Below the pieces are notes generated by a model. That model worked only from the letters and a program-made list of their open reading frames with translations, had not been told where the DNA came from and did not search any database. A DNA stretch of 39,143 nucleotides from Vicinamibacterales bacterium. Its GTDB lineage: Bacteria; Acidobacteriota; Vicinamibacteria; Vicinamibacterales; CAVVIG01. Of this stretch, positions 33,589-39,143 are shown piece by piece. The position numbers were made by a program, and so were the translations under genes. Where the stretch lies: the NCBI GenBank assembly GCA_025450765.1, contig JANWLS010000191.1:1-39143 (forward strand), given 5' to 3'. Numbering within the stretch: position 1 is the stretch's first letter; each line of letters begins with the position of its first letter.

Positions 33589-34356
33589 GTGAAGAGTCAT
33601 TACGAGCTGCTCGAAGTCGACCCCGCCGCCGATCCCGCGGCGATCAAGCACGCATTCCGCCAGCAGATTGCCCGGTACCATCCCGACAAGGTCCAGCACC
33701 TCGGACGCGATCTCCAGGAGATGGCGGCCGAGCGGACCGCGGCGCTGACCGAAGCCTACCGCGTGCTGTCGAATCCGGCGACGCGCGAAGCCTACGACCA
33801 GAGCCTCGGCGCGAAGGCGCCTCCGGCCGCCGAACCCCCGCAGCCGGTGGCTGCCGAACCGCCGGTCGAGCCGCCCGACACGCCGGGGCCGCGGGCGGCG
33901 AGCGACAGCCAGGAGCGGAGCCGTCGCGACGATCTGCTGCGGCGGGCGGCGATCAGCCGCTTCCGGCAGGCGATCGTCGCCGAATACGGTTCGGTTGACG
34001 ATCCCGGCCAGCGGGGGTTCGACGTCACGGCCAGCCCGCGCGGCGGGTTGTTTTCGCGCGATCGGCGGCCGAGAATTCTCGCGCGCTTCGTCGATCACGT
34101 GGATGGCGAATCGCTCGCCGACGCCTGGAGGCAGGCGGCGGCGTCGAGCGAGAAGGACAGTTGTGTGTTCCTGATGGGATCCCGGCTGGCGGCGGCGCGC
34201 GAGCTGGCGGAAGCCACGGCACGGCAGCGTGGCGCGCCGCGCGCCGCGCACGTCATGGTGGTGCCGGTCGACGCGAGCGACTGGCAGGCGCTGGTGCCGT
34301 CGAGCGCGCCGCCGGTCGTCCGCGCGGTGCTCGATCGGCTCCGGGGCGGCCGCTAA
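33589..34356 (+). CDS. J-domain protein
   Basis: The 255-residue protein has an N-terminal J domain (residues 3-75) with the essential HPD at 31-33, a proline-rich linker (about 78-105), and a C-terminal region (about 110-255) that I do not recognise. The DnaJ glycine-rich and zinc-finger regions are absent, so it is a type III co-chaperone that would recruit a DnaK to a particular client. The start is GTG at 33589, 13 bases after the pilB stop, without a clear ribosome site; translation may depend on the upstream gene. The tight link with a zinc-ribbon PilB suggests a chaperone role in pilus or secretion machinery (inference). Confidence 0.85.
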   Translation: MKSHYELLEVDPAADPAAIKHAFRQQIARYHPDKVQHLGRDLQEMAAERTAALTEAYRVLSNPATREAYDQSLGAKAPPAAEPPQPVAAEPPVEPPDTPGPRAASDSQERSRRDDLLRRAAISRFRQAIVAEYGSVDDPGQRGFDVTASPRGGLFSRDRRPRILARFVDHVDGESLADAWRQAAASSEKDSCVFLMGSRLAAARELAEATARQRGAPRAAHVMVVPVDASDWQALVPSSAPPVVRAVLDRLRGGR

Positions 34357-34457
34357 TCGGTTACACTGGGGGGTGGAACCTGCATCGCCCCGCGCTCGTC
34401 TTACGCTAGAGACTCCCGCGACCGGCCGCGATCGACCCGACGCCCGAAGGACAGAGC

Positions 34458-35144
34458 ATGGCCCTGATTGAAACCATCGATCTCTGGAAGACCTACATCA
34501 TGGGATCCGAGGAGATCCACGCGCTGCGTGGCGTCTCGCTCGCCATCGAGCGCGGCGAGTACGTCGCGATCATGGGGCCGTCCGGCTCGGGCAAATCGAC
34601 GCTGATGAACCTCATTGGCTGCCTGGACACGCCGTCGAAGGGCTCGTACCTGCTGAACGGCAAGGAAGTCAGCACGATGAACGACAACGAGCTGGCGCGG
34701 ATCCGCAACCAGGAGATCGGCTTCGTCTTCCAGACGTTCAACCTGCTGCCGCGCGCGACGGCGCTCCACAATGTGGAGCTGCCGCTCGTCTATGCCGGCG
34801 TGCCGGCCCGCGATCGCCAGCAGCGTGCCCGCAAGGCCCTCGAGCGCGTCGAGCTGCTCGGCCGCCTGACCCATCGTCCGAATGAGCTGTCCGGCGGCCA
34901 ACGCCAGCGCGTGGCGATTGCGCGAGCGCTCGTCAACAATCCATCCATTCTGCTGGCCGACGAGCCCACGGGGAACCTCGATTCGAAGACCGGCGCCGAA
35001 ATCATGGCGCTCTTCGATCGCCTCCACCAGGGCGGCAACACGATCGTGCTCGTCACGCACGAGCCCGACATCGCGAAGTACGCACGCCGCGTCATTCACG
35101 TCCGCGATGGGCGGGTGGAGGATGATGTGAGGCGCGCGGCCTAG
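34458..35144 (+). CDS. MacB/LolD-type ABC transporter ATPase
   Basis: The 228-residue ATPase has Walker [10 protein letters not shown] (Lys46), Q loop VFQTFNLL, signature [15 protein letters not shown], Walker [13 protein letters not shown] and the H loop LVTHEPD. The NLDSKTG stretch and short length place it with MacB/LolD/FtsE-like subunits that work with FtsX-type permeases. No permease is adjacent; an orphan permease of the matching class is at 3070. GAAGGA lies nine bases before the ATG. The stop overlaps the oppF-like stop by CTAG, inside a small hairpin. Confidence 0.93.
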   Translation: MALIETIDLWKTYIMGSEEIHALRGVSLAIERGEYVAIMGPSGSGKSTLMNLIGCLDTPSKGSYLLNGKEVSTMNDNELARIRNQEIGFVFQTFNLLPRATALHNVELPLVYAGVPARDRQQRARKALERVELLGRLTHRPNELSGGQRQRVAIARALVNNPSILLADEPTGNLDSKTGAEIMALFDRLHQGGNTIVLVTHEPDIAKYARRVIHVRDGRVEDDVRRAA

Positions 35145-35152
35145 ACGGCCGC
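35136..35152. terminator. Hairpin spanning the shared CTAG stop
   Basis: Six-base arms GCGGCC / GGCCGC (35136-35141 and 35147-35152) enclose TAGAC and include the overlapping stops of two convergent genes. No T tract is present, so terminator function is uncertain. Confidence 0.35.
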
Positions 35153-36022
35153 CCAGTGCCCGTCCGCGATCTCGCGGAGCGGGCGCGTGCTGTCGATGCC
35201 GGCCGGCTCGATCACCAGCCGCGGCGTCCGCGCATCCGGGTCGGCTACCGGAATCGCCGAGAGCAGCGCACGTGTGTAGGGGTGCTGTGGCGAGGCGAAC
35301 AACGACCCGGTCTCTCCCATTTCGACAATCCGCCCGAAGTACATCACCGCCACGCGGGTGCAGATGTGCCGCACCAGCCGGAGATCGTGAGAGATGAACA
35401 GGTAGGAGAGCCCGAGCTGCTGCTGAAGATCCTGCAGCAGGTTGATGACCTGCGCCTGGATCGACACGTCGAGCGCCGACACCGGCTCGTCGGCCACGAT
35501 GAACGACGGATTGAGCGCGAGCGCCCTCGCCAGGCCGACGCGCTGGCGCTGGCCGCCGCTGAACTGATGCGGGTAGCGGTCGGCCAGTGCCGGATCGAGC
35601 CCGACGAGCCCGAAGAGCTCGTCCACACGCGCGCGCCGCTCGACCCGGCCGCCCAGCCGGTGAATGATGAGCGGCTCTTCGACAATCGCGCGCACCCGCA
35701 TGCGCGGGTTGAGCGATGAATACGGATCCTGAAACACGATCTGCATCTGCCGCCTGAGCTCGCGCATCCGGCGCCGCGACGCCCGCAGCACATCTTCCCC
35801 GCGGAACCGCACCTCACCTGACGTCGGCTCGATCAGCCGGAGCACGCAGCGGCCAGTCGTCGTCTTTCCGCTGCCGGTCTCGCCCACCAGCCCGAAAGTC
35901 TCACCCTCTTCGATCGTGAAGCTCACGTCATCCACGGCGCGCAGCACGGACCCGGCGCCGAACAGGCCGCGCGTGCGGCTGAACTGCTTCGCGAGATGGC
36001 GGACGTCGAGCAGGGGCATCAT
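35141..36022 (-). CDS. Opp/Dpp-type ABC transporter ATPase (OppF-like)
   Basis: The 293-residue ATPase of the peptide/nickel importer family has Walker [24 protein letters not shown], signature [15 protein letters not shown], Walker [17 protein letters not shown] and the H loop FISHDL. After [12 protein letters not shown] it ends in [14 protein letters not shown] instead of the usual cysteine-containing OppF tail. ATG at 36022 overlaps the stop of the oppD-like gene (ATGA). It should pair with OppD-like and two permeases to import oligopeptides, but no permease or binding protein is in the window. Confidence 0.92.
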   Translation of the reverse strand: MMPLLDVRHLAKQFSRTRGLFGAGSVLRAVDDVSFTIEEGETFGLVGETGSGKTTTGRCVLRLIEPTSGEVRFRGEDVLRASRRRMRELRRQMQIVFQDPYSSLNPRMRVRAIVEEPLIIHRLGGRVERRARVDELFGLVGLDPALADRYPHQFSGGQRQRVGLARALALNPSFIVADEPVSALDVSIQAQVINLLQDLQQQLGLSYLFISHDLRLVRHICTRVAVMYFGRIVEMGETGSLFASPQHPYTRALLSAIPVADPDARTPRLVIEPAGIDSTRPLREIADGHWAAV

Positions 36023-36987
36023 CGGTTCCGGTGCAGATAGCAGCGTGCGCGCTGGCCTGGCCCGACCTCGTAGGGCGGGGGCGGCGCCGTGTCGCACAGG
36101 TCGAAGCGGCTCGGACAGCGCGGTGCGAAGGAGCAGCCGGGCGGAAGCTGGTCGAGCCGGGGGACCGTGCCCTCGATGGCCTGCAGCCGTGACCCTGGCG
36201 CGCCGCCGGGGATCGACGCCAGCAGGCCACGCGTGTAGGGATGCGCGGGCGATCGGAAAATCTGCCGCACCGGCCCTTCCTCGACGATCCGGCCGGCATA
36301 CATGATCGCCACGCGGTCGGCGGATTCCGCGACCACGCCGAGATCGTGCGTGATGAGCAGCAGCGACAGCTGGAACTGCGTCTTCATCTCGGACAGCAGC
36401 TCCATGATCTGCGCCTGCACCGTCACGTCCAGCGCCGTCGTCGGCTCGTCGGCGATGACGAGCGACGGCTTGCAGGCGAGCGCCATCGCGATGAGGACGC
36501 GCTGGCGCTGGCCGCCCGACAGCTGGTGCGGGTAATCGTCGACGCGATGCGCGGGATCCGGCATGCGAACGGCCTCGAGCAGCTCGACCGCGCGCGTCCG
36601 GGCCTGGGCACGTGTGGCGCGCCCGTGCACGCGGAGCACCTCGCCGATCTGATCGCCCACCGTGAACACGGGATTGAGGGCGCTCGACGGCTCCTGGAAG
36701 ATGAGGGCAATCTCGGCGCCGCGGATGCGGCGCATCGCCTCTTCGTCGAGCGTCAGGAGGTCGCGACCGTTGAACCGGATCTCGCCGCCCGTGATCCGCC
36801 CCGGCGGCTGCACGAGCCGCATGATCGAAAACGCGGTGACCGACTTGCCGCTGCCGGACTCGCCGACGAGGCCGAGTGTCTCGCCGGGTGCGAGCGAGAA
36901 GCTCACGTCATCGACGGCCACGAGCGGCGCGCCGCCGGTGACGAATTCCGTCCTCAGGTGGGCGACTTCGAGCAGGGGCCCGGTCAT
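36019..36987 (-). CDS. Opp/Dpp-type ABC transporter ATPase (OppD-like)
   Basis: The 322-residue ATPase has Walker [22 protein letters not shown], signature [15 protein letters not shown], Walker [17 protein letters not shown] and [10 protein letters not shown]. The C-terminal oligopeptide-transporter extension has the cysteine set [16 protein letters not shown] and ARCYL; in some OppD homologues these residues bind an iron-sulfur cluster. ATG 36987 overlaps the mutase stop (ATGA) and the gene's own stop overlaps the next ATG, so the three genes are translated as a coupled unit. Confidence 0.93.
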   Translation of the reverse strand: MTGPLLEVAHLRTEFVTGGAPLVAVDDVSFSLAPGETLGLVGESGSGKSVTAFSIMRLVQPPGRITGGEIRFNGRDLLTLDEEAMRRIRGAEIALIFQEPSSALNPVFTVGDQIGEVLRVHGRATRAQARTRAVELLEAVRMPDPAHRVDDYPHQLSGGQRQRVLIAMALACKPSLVIADEPTTALDVTVQAQIMELLSEMKTQFQLSLLLITHDLGVVAESADRVAIMYAGRIVEEGPVRQIFRSPAHPYTRGLLASIPGGAPGSRLQAIEGTVPRLDQLPPGCSFAPRCPSRFDLCDTAPPPPYEVGPGQRARCYLHRNR

Positions 36988-38558
36988 CCTTCGAAGGTCT
37001 CGTGGTATTCGCCGAACTCGGCGCGCAGGGCGTCCGAGATTTCGCCGACCGTGGCGTGCGCGTCAACCGCGGCGATGATCGGCGGCACGAGATTGCTCCC
37101 GTTTCGTGCGGCGCCGGCCACGGCGTCGAGCGCCTGGCGCCACGCCTGCGCGCTGCGTCCGGCGCGGACGGCGCGGACACGGGCAATCTGCTGCCGCTCC
37201 ACCTCCGGATCCACCTGGAACACGTCGATGCGCTGGCCGGCGCCGTCCGGATCCGCAAAGCGGTTCATGCCGACGACGACCGCTTCTCCTGAATCGATCG
37301 CGAGCTGGGCTCGATAGGCGGCGTCCTGGATCTGGCGCTGGATCAGGCCGGCTTCGATCGCCTTGAGCGTGCCGCCCGCCTCGTCGATGCGCCGCAGGAG
37401 CTCGCGCGCGTCCGCCTCGATCGCGTCGGTGCGTTCTTCGATGGCCCAGGCGCCGGCGACGGGGTCCACCGTGTTGGCGACGCCGCTCTCCTGCGCGATG
37501 ATCTGCTGGGTCCGCAGCGCCGTACGTGCTGCGTCCTCGGTGGGCAGGCCGAGCGCTTCGTCGCGTCCGTTGCAGTGCAGCGACTGTGTCCCGCCGAGCA
37601 CCGCGGCGAGCGCCTGGAGGGCCACGCGCACGATGTTGTTGTCCGGCTGCTGCGCGGTGAGCGTGCTCCCGGCGGTCTGCGTGTGAAAGCGGAGCTGCAG
37701 CGCGCGCGCATCGGTGGCGCCGAAGCGCTCCCGCATCAGGTGCGCCCAGAGGCGGCGCGCCGCCCGGAACTTCGCGACCTCCTCGAGAAAATCGTTGTGC
37801 GCGTTGAAGAAGAACGACAGCCGCTGCCCGAGCTGGTTCACGTCCAGCCCCGCGTCGACCGCCGCCTGCACGTAGGCGATCGCGTTGGCGAGCGTGAACG
37901 CCACTTCCTGCACGGCCGTCGATCCGGCTTCGCGGATGTGGTAGCCGCTGATCGAAATCGTGTTCCAGTGCGGCAGCTCACGCGCGCAGTAGGAGAAGAT
38001 GTCGGTGACGATCCGGAGCGACGGCTGCGGCGGATAAATGTAGGTGCCGCGCGCGACATATTCCTTGAGGATGTCGTTCTGGATCGTGCCCGAGAGCGCC
38101 GAGGCCGCGACGCCCTGCCGGCGCGCTTCGGCGATGTACGCCGCGAGCAGGATGATCGCCGTCGAGTTAATCGTCATCGACGTCGAGACCCGATCGAGCG
38201 GGATTCCTTCGAAGAGCGCCGCCATGTCGTCGAGTGAATCGATCGCGACGCCGACCTTGCCGACTTCGCCCGCCGCCAGCGCGTGATCGGAGTCGTATCC
38301 CATCTGCGTCGGCAGATCGAAGGCGACGCTCAAGCCGCTGACGCCCTGCGCGAGCAGGTAGCGGTAGCGCGCGTTCGACGCCGCGGCGGTGCCGAACCCG
38401 GCGTACTGCCGCATCGTCCACAGCCGGCCGCGATACATCGTCGGCTGGATGCCGCGCGTGTACGGAAACTCGCCGGGGAACCCGAGCTCGGCGCCGGGAT
38501 CCCAGCCGGCGAGGTCTTCGGGTGTGCGCGCCAAGTGCGATCGCGGTGGAGCGTCCAT
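36984..38558 (-). CDS. Methylmalonyl-CoA mutase-type large subunit (no B12 domain)
   Basis: The 524-residue protein is the TIM-barrel acyl-CoA-binding part of an adenosylcobalamin-dependent acyl-CoA mutase. The substrate-pocket stretches are [29 protein letters not shown] and [11 protein letters not shown]. The tyrosine in RQYAGF and the arginine in VARGTY correspond to the residues that favour methylmalonyl-CoA over isobutyryl-CoA, so it is probably MutA-like. The cobalamin-binding domain is absent and must be supplied by a separate small subunit outside the window. The start is ATG 38558; longer forms add an unconserved tail. There is no ribosome site; TACAAT ends seven bases upstream. First gene of an operon with two Opp ATPases, an unexplained pairing. 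Confidence 0.92.
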   Translation of the reverse strand: MDAPPRSHLARTPEDLAGWDPGAELGFPGEFPYTRGIQPTMYRGRLWTMRQYAGFGTAAASNARYRYLLAQGVSGLSVAFDLPTQMGYDSDHALAAGEVGKVGVAIDSLDDMAALFEGIPLDRVSTSMTINSTAIILLAAYIAEARRQGVAASALSGTIQNDILKEYVARGTYIYPPQPSLRIVTDIFSYCARELPHWNTISISGYHIREAGSTAVQEVAFTLANAIAYVQAAVDAGLDVNQLGQRLSFFFNAHNDFLEEVAKFRAARRLWAHLMRERFGATDARALQLRFHTQTAGSTLTAQQPDNNIVRVALQALAAVLGGTQSLHCNGRDEALGLPTEDAARTALRTQQIIAQESGVANTVDPVAGAWAIEERTDAIEADARELLRRIDEAGGTLKAIEAGLIQRQIQDAAYRAQLAIDSGEAVVVGMNRFADPDGAGQRIDVFQVDPEVERQQIARVRAVRAGRSAQAWRQALDAVAGAARNGSNLVPPIIAAVDAHATVGEISDALRAEFGEYHETFEG

Positions 38559-38565
38559 CGAAGAA

Positions 38566-38571
38566 ATTGTA
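38566..38571 (-). promoter_or_regulatory. -10 candidate just before the mutase gene
   Basis: TACAAT on the minus strand (38571-38566, five of six to TATAAT) ends seven bases before the mutase ATG. No upstream TG or -35 is clear. It fits the leaderless spacing. Confidence 0.4.
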
Positions 38572-38613
38572 TCGCGAATGCTCGTGTGTGCCGCCGAATG
38601 TGCGCTCAGCAGC

Positions 38614-38642
38614 TTGACAGTGCGCGAATGCGGGCTTAGAAT
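38614..38642 (+). promoter_or_regulatory. Strong sigma70-like promoter
   Basis: TTGACA (38614-38619), a 17-base spacer and TAGAAT (38637-38642) make the best consensus promoter in the window: perfect -35, five of six at -10. Transcription would start near 38649 and give a leader of about 134 bases before the ATG at 38783. Confidence 0.7.
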
Positions 38643-38694
38643 ATTCCCAGTTCCGACTTCTCTCAATCCTACAGATTTATAACAACGCTTGGCG

Positions 38695-38739
38695 CCCGAT
38701 ACTGCTTCACCACCCTTGGTGTAGGCAGGTGCAGTCGGG
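38695..38739 (+). other. Folded 5' leader element
   Basis: In the predicted leader, CCCG and ACTGC (38695-38698, 38701-38705, two bases bulged) pair with GCAGT and CGGG (38731-38739). Inside, CACC (38708-38711) pairs with GGTG (38718-38721). This nested structure ends 43 bases before the start codon. It matches no riboswitch class I can name. Confidence 0.4.
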
Positions 38740-38782
38740 AAACGCCCCGGAACCCGGCCCGGCGGCGCAAGAGGAGGAAGAG

Positions 38783-39082
38783 ATGGACGACGTCGTGAAC
38801 CGGTTCGCTCGTGAGCTGGCCGACGCGATTGCCGCCGCTGTCGCTGAGAACCCGCAAGTAGAAGCTTGCCGCGAGCGCGTGCGCGCGGCCGGCTACGACA
38901 TGAAGGTATCGCTCGAAGCCGTCGTCGGCTTCGCCAACCGGCCGGCGCAGGGCGCGCTGGCCAAGGTGGCGCCGGCGCGTCCCGCCGCCGCGCGGCGGAC
39001 GCTCGAAGTCACCGCCAACGACCGGCGGTTTCTCCGGTCGCTCCGGATCGCGGCTGACGAAACGCCCGAAGAAGTCGAATAG
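38783..39082 (+). CDS. Conserved-looking small protein, 99 residues, unknown function
   Basis: The protein is 99 residues: an acidic-alanine N-terminal helix ([20 protein letters not shown]), a middle part with [21 protein letters not shown], a basic alanine/proline linker, and an end [17 protein letters not shown]. There is no signal peptide or membrane segment. I recognise no family. GAGGAGGAAG lies about six bases before the ATG, and a near-consensus promoter with a folded leader lies upstream, so the gene is probably well expressed. An earlier in-frame start at 38729 would lie within the folded leader and is rejected. Confidence 0.75.
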   Translation: MDDVVNRFARELADAIAAAVAENPQVEACRERVRAAGYDMKVSLEAVVGFANRPAQGALAKVAPARPAAARRTLEVTANDRRFLRSLRIAADETPEEVE

Positions 39083-39083
39083 C

Positions 39084-39143
39084 CTACCCGCGCCGCCCCT
39101 GGGCGGCCACCTGCTCGGCGGCCCGGCGCGCAGCTTCCGGGTC
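39084..39143 (-). CDS. C-terminal end of a further gene (cut by window edge)
   Basis: The minus-strand frame ending at TAG 39084-39086 reads PEAARRAAEQVAAQGRRG upstream to the window edge. The alanine/arginine-rich helix is plausible as a protein tail and would converge on the previous gene one base apart. Only 19 residues are visible, so neither product nor reality of the gene can be established. Confidence 0.3.
   Translation of the reverse strand, partial: DPEAARRAAEQVAAQGRRG

Noticed and set aside
1-39143. CRISPR array, tRNA, rRNA or insertion sequence
   Set aside because: I saw no regularly spaced repeats, cloverleaf or CCA ends, ribosomal RNA segments, transposase motifs or terminal inverted repeats. 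A covariance-model search would be decisive.

Overview
The window is high-G+C, gene-dense bacterial DNA with about 36 genes packed onto both strands. No gap between genes exceeds about 225 bases, and I see no rRNA, tRNA, CRISPR array, prophage or insertion sequence. The gene content suggests an uncultured or poorly studied Acidobacteriota, most likely class Vicinamibacteria: an orphan MacB/FtsX permease of the acidobacterial duplicated type, M28 and M61 exopeptidases with signal peptides, an MbfA-type ferritin/VIT1 fusion, and several small proteins of a kind usual in that phylum. This placement is inference from gene content; there is no marker RNA gene here.

Layout. 1-5.8 kb: the 5'-proximal part of a UPF0182 membrane protein (minus strand, cut by the window edge), a four-helix membrane protein, an orphan ABC permease and a 59-residue membrane protein. 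5.8-10.6 kb: a CHASE-PAS histidine kinase facing a minus-strand operon of a triheme cytochrome c, a monoheme cytochrome c and a GNAT acetyltransferase. 10.7-13.7 kb: an M61 peptidase whose PDZ tail is frameshifted, then a quinone oxidoreductase and a [2Fe-2S] ferredoxin. 14.2-18.5 kb: ispG, apaG, a small four-cysteine protein, a domain-permuted aconitase-family enzyme and a thioredoxin-like [2Fe-2S] protein. 18.6-23.1 kb: two tandem paralogous glutamate-carboxypeptidase-like M28 peptidases. 23.2-26.9 kb: an esterase, a small hydrophilic protein, a BON-domain protein, an MbfA-like iron exporter, a decayed hicBA module and a methyltransferase. 27-30.9 kb: inositol-3-phosphate synthase, a membrane protein and acetyl-CoA synthetase. 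30.9-34.4 kb: a degenerate GGDEF protein facing a PilB-type ATPase with extra zinc ribbons, followed by a J-domain protein. 34.4-38.6 kb: a MacB-type ATPase facing an operon of an acyl-CoA mutase large subunit and two Opp/Dpp ATPases. 38.6 kb to the end: a strong sigma70-like promoter with a folded leader ahead of a 99-residue protein, and the tail of one more gene.

How the genes work together. Most neighbourhoods are housekeeping or accessory metabolism rather than one pathway. Iron-sulfur and redox functions recur (two ferredoxins, IspG, aconitase, cytochromes, MbfA), as does protein or peptide use (M61, two M28, two Opp ATPases).

The most interesting signals are in gene architecture. First, at least five and perhaps nine genes without a Shine-Dalgarno sequence have an extended -10 promoter motif ending 5-9 bases before the start codon, which predicts leaderless mRNAs. 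Genes inside operons mostly have Shine-Dalgarno sequences or ATGA overlaps instead. Second, four of the eight convergent gene pairs overlap by exactly four bases through a palindromic shared stop (CTAG three times, TTAA once). Third, a toxin-antitoxin locus has been collapsed by an internal deletion.
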